DNA of 60,427 nucleotides, from the NCBI GenBank assembly GCA_009746045.1, contig RPFO01000836.1, forward strand, positions 1 to 60,427, given 5' to 3'. The notes below the pieces were generated by a model that made no database searches, was not told where the DNA came from, and saw only the letters and a list, made by a program, of their open reading frames with translations. This DNA comes from Mesostigma viride (Eukaryota > Streptophyta > Mesostigmatophyceae > Mesostigmatales > Mesostigmataceae). Positions 33,038 to 45,865 of this stretch are shown here, piece after piece. Within the stretch, counting starts at the first letter, position 1. Every line of letters begins with the position of its first letter. Made by a program: the position numbers and the translations under genes.

Positions 33038-33793
33038 CTAAGAGGCAGAGCCGTCGTGGAAGTTGAAGGAGAAGTCGACATCAGACCCCATAGTTTTATC
33101 CAGTATCGTCGTCACGTTAACCCCCCACTTCACCCCTGCCAGCACCTCCCTCGCTTGCCTCAGACGTTCGCATCTATCCTTATGCCTACTCCAGTCCGCA
33201 CGCTGGCACTCCTCACTGCAATATCTGGCATCCCTACATCCTCTACACCACTTGATATGAGGTCCTGTTTCGCACCCACACCCCTCCTTGGAGCACTTTC
33301 GCGTACTACGCATGCGATCCCCATCCCTCACGATCGGGTCAGAGAGCAAGAAAAAGTTCATGTTGAGGGGTACTGCCCCTACACATGCATCAGCCCTCAC
33401 GCGCAGAGAATGCGTAACATTCGGGTAAAATGCGCGCCCGTAGGTGCACCCAAGCTGAGCCCCTTCCTCTTCCCCCAACTCTATCTTTGGCCCCTTTGTA
33501 ATGAACGACACCAAAAGGCGGAACTCCGTCCTTGGGTCTATGGGCACTCTTAGATCCATCTGTGGTCTGAAAAAACCCTCTTGAATACAGAAGTTCATAT
33601 CAGCTAGCTGGGCGTACATAATTCTCTCCATTTGGCTGAACGAATCAAACGCCAATAAAACGGCCAAGTGGCGGCCTGTCCTCTCCTGCGCGACTCGAAC
33701 TTCCTCGAATATGACACGCGACAGAAAGCGAACTTGTTTGAAAACGTTTTGAAGGACGCTTCCGTAGACTTCATTCACGATCTCGGACTCCAT
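33038..33793 (-). CDS. MYND zinc-finger protein
   Basis: This 251-residue protein has its ATG directly after CTGAAAAAG. Residues about 165-206 carry a MYND finger: Cys pairs in CSKEGC and CRGC, then YCSEEC, and H-x3-C in HKDRC with the typical WSRH. MYND fingers are known protein-interaction modules in chromatin and signalling proteins. The N-terminal part is hydrophobic/helical and unrecognised. Its first finger half has the same C-x4-C-x10-C-x2-[CH] spacing as the two neighbouring genes. In this context it is probably cargo or a regulator of the giant element, which is inference. Confidence 0.75.
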   Translation of the reverse strand: MESEIVNEVYGSVLQNVFKQVRFLSRVIFEEVRVAQERTGRHLAVLLAFDSFSQMERIMYAQLADMNFCIQEGFFRPQMDLRVPIDPRTEFRLLVSFITKGPKIELGEEEGAQLGCTYGRAFYPNVTHSLRVRADACVGAVPLNMNFFLLSDPIVRDGDRMRSTRKCSKEGCGCETGPHIKWCRGCRDARYCSEECQRADWSRHKDRCERLRQAREVLAGVKWGVNVTTILDKTMGSDVDFSFNFHDGSAS

Positions 33794-33861
33794 CTTTTTC
33801 AGGGAAAAAACGAACAAAAAAATTCATAAACATTAATTTATTATTTTATAATAACAAGTTA

Positions 33862-34101
33862 CTATTCCTCGGAATAGTTTTTTTTTATCCATTCCACAAA
33901 CGCGTTTGTCACAAACACCTTCCATGCTTTCTCAAGAACTTGTCCCCCTGATGTTTTTGAGTATTCAAACTCGTCATCCGAAGAAACCAACTCCGGCACA
34001 TCCTCCGAGAGGGTCTCTAAATTGTCATCGGCTTTCCTTTTGCGCTTGTGGTTTCCGAAGCATTTTTTTTGTTCTTCTTCTGACATTTGTTCTGCAACCA
34101 T
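33862..34101 (-). CDS. Small acidic/lysine-rich hypothetical protein
   Basis: The frame has 79 residues. A basic patch (HKRKRKADD) is followed by an acidic middle (VPELVSSDDEFEYS) and a hydrophobic C-terminal helix. A GGTTGCAG acceptor-like sequence overlaps the first ATG; a second ATG lies 15 bases later. It is the first gene of the leftward set, just downstream of a five-copy array of the 20-bp site. No family recognised. Confidence 0.45.
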   Translation of the reverse strand: MVAEQMSEEEQKKCFGNHKRKRKADDNLETLSEDVPELVSSDDEFEYSKTSGGQVLEKAWKVFVTNAFVEWIKKNYSEE

Positions 34102-34212
34102 GGAGTCATTTCGAGGGGGGTGTGGTTTAACGGGTGCAGATTTAAAGTAATTTGTTTTAGGTGAACGATGGTAAAAACTTCATTAGATATTTTAAACGAA
34201 CGAGAAGCAACA

Positions 34213-34615
34213 GAAACGACGGCGGGCGTAACTATCATGGGAAACTTTGATATCACAAGATCACAATGGACACGAACGCGCTGCAACTTTCACGACATAT
34301 TCTTCGACATCGAAAATAAAAAAGAAACGACGGCGGGCGTAACTATCATGAAACATTGATCTTACAAGAAGCTGACGGGGATGCAACTTTCACGACAAAC
34401 ACTTCGACATCGAAGATGCAAAAGAAACGACGGCGGGCGTAACTATCATGGAAAGATTGAGCTTACAAGATGACAAGTTAACTGACGGGGGTGCATCTTT
34501 CCCGAGATATATTTCGACATCGAAAAGGCAAAAGAAACGACGGCGGGCGTAACTAGCACAACCAATGTTGGTCATGTGCTCTTCCAGTAAGACAAGAAAC
34601 GACGGCGGGCGTAAC
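34213..34615 (-). repeat. Five-copy array of the 20-bp site upstream of the leftward genes
   Basis: Copies at 34213, 34324, 34424, 34534 and 34596 all read GTTACGCCCGCCGTCGTTTC on the minus strand, in units of about 60-110 bp with a conserved TTCGACATCGAA-like spacer. The array sits between the first leftward gene and the GA tract, in a position suited to a promoter or leader intron. Confidence 0.85.
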
Positions 34616-34669
34616 TATCACACGGTCCAGGAAGAGTGACGTTGGCAGAATTATGGTGTTTGTAAAAGG

Positions 34670-37400
<2,731 letters not shown>

Positions 37401-37439
37401 AGGGTTTAGCCACATCGTGTTTTGTTCTTGGATTGATGA

Positions 37440-38240
37440 CGCACCGCACGCAACGCTCGTGACCTGCACCCGCAGGCGAAAAAGAACGAACCACAATGAT
37501 AGCATGGTTGTGAGTGACAATTGACGACATCACGCTACAAGGAGCATGACGCAAAAGGGATTAAAAATCGGCATGAAAAACCTGGTGAAAAATAAGAGGG
37601 AGAGGGGGGGAGAGGGAGAGGGAGAGAGAGTCGTCGTTCAGGAAGCCGGCATGACGCAAAATGGGATGAATACTCAACATGACAGGTGAAAAAACATGAG
37701 AAAAACAACGTACATAAAATCCCGCAACTCACTCTTGTTGTTGCTGATGCTGCTGTCGTTGTTCTTGTTGTCAGGCCCGTTGTTCTTGATTTCCAAAGAA
37801 GAAAGCCGTGAAGCTGCTCGTACGCAACGCTCGTGACCTGCACCCGCAGGCGAAAAAGAACGAACCACAATGATAGTATTGTTGTGAGTGACAATTGACG
37901 ACATCACGCTACAAAGAGCATGACGCAAAAGGGATTTAAAATCGGCATGAAAAACCTGGTGAAAAATAAGAGGGAGAGGGGGGGAGAGGGAGAGGGAGAG
38001 AGAGTCGTCGTTCAGGAAGCCGTCATGACGCAAAATGGGATGAATACTCAACATGCCAGGTGAAAAAAAATTAGGAAAACCACGTACGTAAAATCCCGCA
38101 ACTCACTCTTGTTGTTGCTGATGCTGCTGTCGTTGTTGTTGTTGTCAGGCCCGTTGTTCTTGATTTCCAAAGAAGAAAGCCGTGAAGCTGCTCGTACGCA
38201 TTATGGGGGCTGCACCCGCAGGCGAAAAAGAACGTGGACC
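37440..38240 (+). repeat. Tandem repeat of about 374 bp, two full and one partial copy
   Basis: Units begin near 37446, 37820 and 38194 with CGCAACGCTCGTGACC or a variant. They include a small GA-rich segment and a TTGTTGTTGCTGATGCTGCTG segment. No convincing gene is present. Confidence 0.85.
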
Positions 38241-38337
38241 ACAGTCGGTCACTGGACGTGCGGTGGCGGGCGTGGTGGGCGCATCCGGCGGTGCGCGCCT
38301 GCAAAACACCGCATCAATTACCTGGGCGGGCAGGGTG

Positions 38338-39092
38338 CGCACCTTCCAAAGTCCCTGGTGTGTGTCAGTGCAGCGTCGACATGGCATGCGTGGAGGATAT
38401 TTGCGTACGTACGACGAATCATGTGAAACGACTGGTCCAACCTGAAAAATTTTAAATTTTTTCCGTGTCCAGTAACGGTCCTAGGTTGCACCCGCGGGCC
38501 GTTCCGACAGCTGTACAGAAAAGATCACAAAGATACGCCGCGCAACGACGCCTGTGCCCGGCAAATCATTTGTGAGCCCGGAACTGAACAGTCACTGCAA
38601 ATGTCGAGTATTTATTGCTCCAACCCCACAAAAAAGCGTTCCGGACCTGTTCGAAGCGAAGAGCACTGACAGGGATCGGACCCGAGCCAGATTTGTGTGC
38701 GGACCATGATGGCTGGCCTCCCTCACTCCGCAACCTCACTCTGGACGCAGGTTCGAATCCTGTCAGTGCTATTCGCTTCGAACAGTTCCGGAACGCTTTT
38801 TTTGGGGGGTGGAGCAATAGATTTTCGACGTTTGTAGTGACTGTTCAGTTCCCGACTCACATTTGCCGGGCACTGGCGTCATTCCGCGGCGTATCTTTCT
38901 GATCTATTCTGTACAGCTGCCGGAACGGCCCGCGGGTGCAACCTAGGACCGTTACTGGACACGGCAAAAATTCAAAATTTTTCAGGTTGGACCAGTCGTT
39001 TCAGATGATTCGTCGTACGTACGCAAATATCCTCCACGCATGCCATGTCGACGCTGCACTGACACACACCAGGGACTTTGGAAGGTGCCGTA
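38338..39092. repeat. Foldback (inverted repeat) with tRNA T-arm-like core
   Basis: Arms of about 300 bp (38338-38640 and 38790-39092) are inverted copies, including the CCGTGTCCAGTAACGGTCC and GCGTCGACATGGCATGCG segments. The inner edges carry AGCACTGACAGG and, on the other side, GGTTCGAATCCTGTCAGTGC. This resembles a tRNA T-arm and acceptor end in inverted duplicate. Confidence 0.8.
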
Positions 39093-39984
39093 AGAATTGT
39101 CTTGCGAAATGAAAGCTTAGCCGTATGCACTGTTCTGAAAAATCTGATTTGTAAAAATGGAGAAAAAAAAAAAAAGGGAAAAAAACAAAAAAAAAAGAAC
39201 CCTGAAAACTGACATGCCGCAAAAAGGATTCGACACGGCGACTGCCGGTCTCATCCAGGTATTGGAGTAGGGTGTAGATCCCCACCGGGGGTGTAGATCC
39301 CCCTGCTATTCGCTCGAACAGTTCTGGATGTACCATCCTACATGCTATTGTACAATATATAGTGGTAACGGAGAAAAAAAATGAAGAGACGACAAAAATG
39401 CCTTTGCACCAATAGGAGTCGACACTGCGTGTTCAGACTCCAAGTACTCGGGCACCCACACCTGCCGGGGGAGTACATTGTAATGCTATTCACTAGAACA
39501 GTTCCGGATGTAGCGTTAGTGATGATGTTGTACAATATATTCCAATCACGTTTGTCAGAGTGTGCGTTTTTCCGACATGTAGGGCAGGTTGTACAACATT
39601 CTGTGCGCCAACCATGTGTACTACATGTATCGATTAGTATCACTACATGTATATTCCGTCATGATCGCAGGATTAGTAACTACTGGGCTACATGTTAGTG
39701 TACCCTTACTAGGCTACTATGTAGAACCTTCAGAACCTGATTCTACCTTCCAAAATTCTAATTATGCGCCATGGATCAGTTCTGAAATGTAGAACGAGCC
39801 TACGTGGAGGGCATGACATCAGTCCAGCTGGCACCGCCGCGCACCATGACCGAGGGAACACGCCGTCACGTGCATGTAATGCAATGTTTGGAGACGACGG
39901 GCATGCATGCATGGTTAATTTTTGGCGGCGAATATTTTCCGCGCCAAAAAAATTCCGCGGTACCCTCCGTACCGTGAAAAGTGG
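39093..39984. other. Unassigned central spacer
   Basis: There is an A-rich run at 39168-39200 and two diverged copies of a segment containing GCTATTCGCTCGAACAGTTC (about 39305 and 39483). I recognise no gene. Confidence 0.5.
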
Positions 39985-40134
39985 GTGCACGGTGCGCGCA
40001 CCCCTTGCGGAAGTGGCCATGGCGACTGCTTTTAGACGAAACGTGACAAATCTGGCTCGCGGAAAGCAGAAAAAATGCTCGATTCTTGGAGAAAATTAGT
40101 TACTGATTCTAATTTATGGTGGGATAGTTGCGAT

Positions 40135-40533
40135 CTATAATGTCGCGGGCTCTTTTTCTTTACCATCGGCAGGGGGGTCCGGCCTGAATTTCTGTCGGGA
40201 TGAATAAAGTATAATTGATGCCTGCAGGTGTGATTGTCGATTGTTGCCAGTTTTGATGGTCCTAATGGAAGCTAGTTTAATGATGTTTCTAAAGCCGTAA
40301 AAATTCCCGCTGCTATCTTTACCTTTCCCGTCATTTTGCGGTAAGATAACATTAGGCCTGCGCCATGCGCGCCCGACCTCTCCATGAAAGGGTGGCCTTT
40401 CTTGTGCGCCTGGGCACGAATAAATGCCCGTTATGGTACGTTCTTGTATTAAACGTCCTAAGATAGCGCTTTCCTGCTTTCTTACCTCGTTGAGCGTAAG
40501 CTTTTTGCCTTCTTTCCGGCCAGATGCAGCCAT
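40135..40533 (-). CDS. Hypothetical ORF in the left palindrome arm
   Basis: This 132-residue basic frame has a mirror copy in the right arm (53427-53880, plus strand) that is broken by indels. Upstream in both arms is a TATATAAAGAG element (about 40975; 53000-53010). An AACGAG followed by GTAAGAAAG suggests a donor site within the frame. No family is recognised; it may be a transcribed non-coding unit. Confidence 0.3.
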   Translation of the reverse strand: MAASGRKEGKKLTLNEVRKQESAILGRLIQERTITGIYSCPGAQERPPFHGEVGRAWRRPNVILPQNDGKGKDSSGNFYGFRNIIKLASIRTIKTGNNRQSHLQASIILYSSRQKFRPDPPADGKEKEPATL

Positions 40534-41194
40534 GAAGTTGCGGGTCCTGGCGCTGCATCGCTGGATTCCTGGATGTTTTTAAGCAAGTTCGTCTGTGACG
40601 TGGCTGGCTTGCTGCAGCGCGTGGCCCACAACCTGTCGGGAAGGTGTAATGCTTTTATTTCCATGCTTCTCTGAAATTTCTTTTGCTTTATAGACAGTTG
40701 TGTTCGAGGAAATTCACGCGGTCTTCCTAAGCAGCGGCATCATTTTCCCCAGACACTGACGAGCTGGCACCTGTCTCCTAAAGAGAGCGGCTCGTGCTTG
40801 TTAGAAAGGAGGCAGTGTGCATTTTGCGGGACACAATGCTTTGGTGGCACATGCGTCAGGTAGGCTGTTCCAATGGTCTCTTCACCTTTCCCACTGAGTA
40901 AATGTTAGCATTTGTCATGCTAACCAGAGCAGCTAGCCACAGGTTGGCTGGATAAAAAGTCAGCTTATTTTCTCTTTATATACTGCGTGTGTGGTCCTCC
41001 ACGTGTCCGGCTTGTTGGGCATTTTGGAAGAGGGTTTATAATGTGTTGTTGGGTGGAACAACTTGGTTGTTGGCACAAAATCACACATTATTAGCCTGAG
41101 ATAGGCATGACATATGCTGCTCAGGCGTGTCGTCCTACCAGCCTTGTTGTTAAGGGTAGACTCACAAGGCTGGCTGTGCCGATGGAGGGGTGGG

Positions 41195-41975
41195 GCGTGC
41201 TAGCCCCCCCCCACACCCACGCATGCATGCTAGCCCACCCCCACACCCACGCATGCATGCTAGCCCCGGCCCCGGCCCCCCCACACCCACGCATGCATGC
41301 TAGCCCCCCCCCACACCCACGCATGCATGCTAGCCCACACTCACACCCACGCATGCATGCTAGCCCACCCCCACACCCACGCATGCATGCTAGCCCCCCC
41401 ACACACCCACGCATGCATGCCAGCCCCCCCACACACCCACGCATGCATGACCGCCCCCCCCCACACCCACGCATGCATGCTAGCCCACCCCCACACCCAC
41501 GCATGCATGCTAGCCCCCCCACACACCCACGCATGCATGCCAGCCCCCCACACACCCACGCATGCATGACAGCCCCCCCACACACCCACGCATGCATGCT
41601 AGCCCCCCACACACACCCACGCATGCATGCCAGCCCCCATACACACCCACGCATGCATGCCAGCCCCCCCCCACACTTACGCATGCATGCTAGCCCCCCA
41701 CACACACCCACGCATGCATGCCAGCCCCCCCCACACCCACGCATGCATGCCAGCCCCCCCCCACACTTACGCATGCATGCTAGCCCCCCACACACACCCA
41801 CGCATGCATGCCAGCCCCCCCCACACCCACGCATGCAGGCTAGCCCAACCCCACACCCACGCATGCATGCCAGCCCACCCCCACACCCACGCGTGCATGC
41901 CAGCCCACCCCCACACCCACGCATGCATGCCAGCCCACCCCCACACCCACGCGTGCATGCCAGCCCACCCCTAGC
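41195..41975 (+). repeat. 30-bp minisatellite, left arm
   Basis: About 25 tandem units of the type CACACCCACGCATGCATGC followed by (T/C)AGCCCCCCC are present. Each unit contains the GCATGCATGC palindrome. Long frames on both strands are artefacts. Confidence 0.95.
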
Positions 41976-42244
41976 TTGAGCGTGCTTGTAAAGTTTTTGC
42001 ATGGTTTATTAAAATGAGTGGAATATGTATTTATTGCATTAAATGTTAATTTTATCATGAATGAAAATGGTCAACATTGCCGAAGTGCCCCTAAATTGCT
42101 CAATATTGTGTGCTCAAGAATTCAATGAGGATTGTCATCATGGAAACCCGCACAAATTCACGATTCCGGGCATGCATGTGAAAGTATCAAGAACAATTTT
42201 CAATTAAGAATGGTATCTCATTGTTCCATGAATCAATATGACTC

Positions 42245-43036
42245 CATGTACGTAGACAAGCCATGATGACCCCATGGGAGCCTAAATCCTCATCATTAAA
42301 TACATAAATGCCACCCATGTACGTAGACGGGCCATGATGACACCAATGGAGCCTGAATCCTCATCATTAATTACATAAATGCCAACCATGTACATACACG
42401 GGCAATGATGACACCATGGGAGCCTGAATCCTCATCATTAAATACATAAATGCCAACCATGTACGTAGGCCAGCCATGATGACACTATGGGAGCCTGAAT
42501 CCTCATCATTAATTTCATACATGCCAACAACACGTAGACGGGCCATAATGACACCACGGGAGCCTGAATCCTCATCATTTATTTTATGAGACATCCATGT
42601 ACGTAGGCCAGCCATGATGACACCATGGGAGCCTGAATCCTCATCATTTTTTTTCTGAGACATCCATGTACGTAGGCCAGCCATGATGACACCATGGGAG
42701 CCTGAATCCTCATCATTAAATACATACATGCCATCCATGTACGTAGACAGGCCATGATGACACCATGGGAGCCTGAATCCTCATCATTAATTACATAAAT
42801 GCCAACCATGTACGTAGACGGGCCATGATGACACCATGGGAGCCTGAATCCTCATCATTTTTTTTATGAGACATCCATGTACGTAGGCCAGCCATGATGA
42901 CACCATGGGAGCCTGAATCCTCGTCATTTTTTTTTCTTTGACATCCATGTACGTAGACGGGCCATGGGAGCCTGAATCCTCATCATTAATTACATACATG
43001 CCAACAATGTAGGTAGACAAGCCATGATGACACCAT
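42245..43036 (-). repeat. 71-bp minisatellite, left arm, part 1
   Basis: About 11 units are present; on the minus strand the unit begins GATGAGGATTCAGGCTCCCA and contains GTCATCATGG and CTACGTACATGG. The array is interrupted by the LINE insertion and resumes at 45109. Confidence 0.95.
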
Positions 43037-43545
43037 TAATTAATTAATTAATTATCAACATCGCTCCGTTGGGAGTCAATGTAGCGCATATCCCTGAGAA
43101 GGGGCATATGGCTTAATTAATACATCCTAGGCTACTTCATGCAAGGGTGGGAATGTAAGCTACCCTTGCTCTAGGTGCACCAGGGCACCTGCACCCTCAT
43201 GGTCTATCACGCTATGCCCGGGTAAGGGGGGGAGCATGCCTGTGAGGGAGGAAGATCAGCATGGCTATACAAGAGCTAGGACATGGCTGCTCGACAGAGA
43301 GCATCTCTCTGCATGGCATAGCATGGCTAAATTCTTAATGCAACATCCATGGGGGGGTCCCATTATAGGCATGGCTTGGCTAAACATAGCCAGGGCGTAG
43401 CATGGCTGTACTAGGCTATGGCTGGTGGTGGACCGTGCGTTGGCGGCACGTGACTAGGTGTGTTGGCACAGCTAGGCAAATAGTCTAGGCATGGCTGCCT
43501 TAGCGGCAGTGACGCCAAGGGTTACAATCTAGGGCTATTGCTATT

Positions 43546-44589
43546 CTAGCCCGCTGGGGGCGTCCACATCTTGTGGTTGATCATCAGGTCCCCGCCCCTC
43601 CAGTACACCTTGGGCTTCTGGGGGTCCTGCTTATGGCGGAGGTATTCCGGCCACAGGTCGCGTCGCTGCTGTTGCTGAGCGGGGGTGAGGTCGTCATCCA
43701 GCGTCCAGGTGAGGTCGTGCAACCGCTTGCGACGAGAGAGGAACCGCTGCTTATCCTCAGGGGAGGGGAAGGTGAGGAGGACTGGTGGGGGAGCCGCCTT
43801 GTCCCGTGAGTGGGGAAGGCGGTGGCACCCGCTCAGTGCTACCTCACCTACCAGGCCCATGAGGGTAAGAAGCTGGTTCTTGAGCTCGTCAGCAAGAGAG
43901 GTTGACGTCTCACCTGGCTTCTGGGGGAAGCGACGTAGCACCACTCGGCACTCGCGGCGAGCGCGGTCGGTGACCTCCCGTTGCTGGGCCTGGCGGTGGT
44001 TCTCCAGCTCCTGGAGCTTTGTGGCGATGGCGTCGGTGGTGGAGGCGGTCGCTGACCGCAGCAGGTCCGCGTAGGAGAGCGGCGGGAGGTCGCCAGCATC
44101 CTGCCGGGGTGGCTGGGATGCAATGGTGGCCGTCTGCTCCGCTATCTTGGGGACCTGTGTGGCCAGGGCCTCGGTGTGGGCGGTGATGGCCTCAAGCTTC
44201 TTCAGGAGCACGCCACACTTTCCCTCCACCTGGTTAAGGCGAGAGACAAGTGTAGCATGCTTTTCCGAAGCCTGCTCCGCGGTGTGTAGAGCCGTGAACT
44301 GGGGTTGGAGCTTGTGGACGACCTTGGTTTCCACGTTGGAGACCCGGGCCTCGACCTTGTTGAGCGTGGTGTTCAGCGATGTCAGCTGCTCGGCCAGCGG
44401 CCAGGTCACGTGCTCCTCCAGCACTGCGCGGAGGTCATCCTTGCAGAGGGAGGAAGCCGATGGGGCTGCCGGCTGTGCGGGGGCTGGGGTGCGGAGCGTG
44501 AGGGTGAGGTCGGAGAGGTGGCTCTGGAATTGGCTGGTCAAGATAATCAGGCGTTGTTGTACTTCGTCCAAAGCATAGAGCCAGGACAT
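43546..44589 (-). CDS. LINE ORF1-like protein, copy C
   Basis: This 347-residue frame has a predicted coiled coil at about 75-135 (heptads around LNTTLNKVEARVSNVETKV). Conserved C-terminal blocks shared with copy B are PGETSTSL, PPVLLTF, LTWTLDDDLTPAQQQQRRDLWPEYL and VYWRGGDLMINHKMW. The layout is that of an RNA-binding ORF1 protein. A preceding frame (44547-44909) overlaps its start in another phase. Confidence 0.75.
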   Translation of the reverse strand: MSWLYALDEVQQRLIILTSQFQSHLSDLTLTLRTPAPAQPAAPSASSLCKDDLRAVLEEHVTWPLAEQLTSLNTTLNKVEARVSNVETKVVHKLQPQFTALHTAEQASEKHATLVSRLNQVEGKCGVLLKKLEAITAHTEALATQVPKIAEQTATIASQPPRQDAGDLPPLSYADLLRSATASTTDAIATKLQELENHRQAQQREVTDRARRECRVVLRRFPQKPGETSTSLADELKNQLLTLMGLVGEVALSGCHRLPHSRDKAAPPPVLLTFPSPEDKQRFLSRRKRLHDLTWTLDDDLTPAQQQQRRDLWPEYLRHKQDPQKPKVYWRGGDLMINHKMWTPPAG

Positions 44590-44909
44590 GTCTCCATTGT
44601 AGTCGATAGCCGCCCCCCCTTGGGCACGAAGAGCTTCCGCTCCTGTTCGAGGAACTGGAGAACCTCAATGCATTCCTGCGGCGACAATTCTTGCCACACG
44701 GTCCAGCCGAAGCGTCGGTCGCCGGGGAGGAACTTGCTCCAGTTGCGAGCGTGGCAGGGTTTCTTGGGCTCAGGCGAGGCGCTGGGCGATGGGGCTGCTG
44801 GCGGTGGGTTGGCGAGCCCAGGCGGCTGGGCAAGAACGATGGCGAGCGGGTTGGGCTGGGAGCCGGTAAGCTCCTTTTCCAAACCCCGTTTTGCTTTAGA
44901 GGTCGTCAT
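44547..44909 (-). CDS. N-terminal ORF of LINE copy C
   Basis: This 120-residue frame starts MTTSKAKRG with a proline-rich middle and a compact HARNWSKFLPGDRRFGWTVW segment. It overlaps the ORF1 start by about 40 bp in another phase. Either it is a separate overlapping ORF or one base was lost and both form a single ORF1. Confidence 0.5.
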   Translation of the reverse strand: MTTSKAKRGLEKELTGSQPNPLAIVLAQPPGLANPPPAAPSPSASPEPKKPCHARNWSKFLPGDRRFGWTVWQELSPQECIEVLQFLEQERKLFVPKGGRLSTTMETCPGSMLWTKYNNA

Positions 44910-45108
44910 AGCTGCCTGTCACGTGATAACTTCCGCAATACTGCGTTTCAGCCGTAACCGATTATACTGGCGGGTGCGTCTCAAAAAAGCGCATCGAATG
45001 CGAGTGGTCTGACCGAATTTGGGGCTCAGATGCAAAAGATCTGAACTCCGCCGTCAGCCATACCGCCGTCAGCCATTTTCGTTTCGGGCTGATGGTTTCG
45101 TTTCGGGC

Positions 45109-45865
45109 ATGATGACACCATGGGAGCCTGAATCCTCATCATTTTTTTAATGAGACATCCATGTACATACGTAGGCCAGCCATGATGACACCATGGGAGC
45201 CTGAATCCTCATCATTTTTTTTCTTTGACATCCATGTACGTAGGCCAGCCATGATGACACCATGGGAGCCTGAATCCTCCTCATTAATTACATAAATGCC
45301 AACCATGTAGGTAGACAAGCCATGATGACCCCATGGGAGCCTGAATCCTCATCATTAATTACATAAATGCCATCCATGTACGTAGACGGGCCATGATGAC
45401 ACCATGGGAGCCTGAATCCTCATCATTAATTACATAAATGCCATTCATGTACGTAGACGGGCCATGATGACACCATGGGAGCCTGAATCCTCATCATTAA
45501 AAAATTTCTTTGACATCCATGTACGTAGGCCAGCCATGATGACACCATGGGAGCCTGAATCCTCATCATTAATTACATACATGCCATCCATGTACGTAGA
45601 CGGGCCATGATGACACCATGGGAGCCTGAATCCTCATCATTTACTATTCCTTGACATCCATGTACGTAGGCCAGCCATGGAGACACCATGGGAGCCTGAA
45701 TCCTCCTCGTTAATTACATAAATGCCAACCATGTACGTAGACAAGCCATGATGACACCATGGGAGCCTGAATCCTCATCATTTACTATTCCTTGACATCC
45801 ATGTACGTAGACGGGCCATGATGACACCATGGGAGCCTGAATCCTCATCATTAATTACATGGATG
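45109..45865 (-). repeat. 71-bp minisatellite, left arm, part 2
   Basis: It is the same unit and orientation as 42245-43036. It ends at the palindrome centre, where the orientation reverses. Confidence 0.95.

Larger units (their letters stand above)
43037..45108 (-). mobile_element. ORF1-only LINE derivative, copy C (2.07 kb)
   Basis: It is flanked by ATGATGACACCAT on both sides (43024-43036 and 45109-45121). This looks like a 13-bp target duplication, although the host is a repeat carrying this string. The left end is a (TTAA)n tail plus the shared 3' region, and the right end has doubled GTTTCGGGC and CCGCCGTCAGCCAT segments. It encodes ORF1 but no reverse transcriptase, so it probably depends on a partner LINE. 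Confidence 0.85.

Noticed and set aside
38480-38510. GTTGCACCCGCGGGCCGTTCC as another copy of the 20-bp site
   Set aside because: It departs from the half-site at several positions and belongs to the foldback arms, so it was not counted.
38660-38770. Possible tRNA gene (acceptor stem AGCACTG/CAGTGCT with a TTCGAAT T-loop)
   Set aside because: The acceptor and T-arm pair well, but I could not fit a D arm and anticodon arm in the 109 nt. The 5' half is better explained as an inverted copy of the 3' half within the foldback.
41195-41975. CRISPR-like array of regularly spaced repeats
   Set aside because: The 30-bp units are contiguous without unique spacers, the genome is eukaryotic and no cas gene is present. 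It is a minisatellite.
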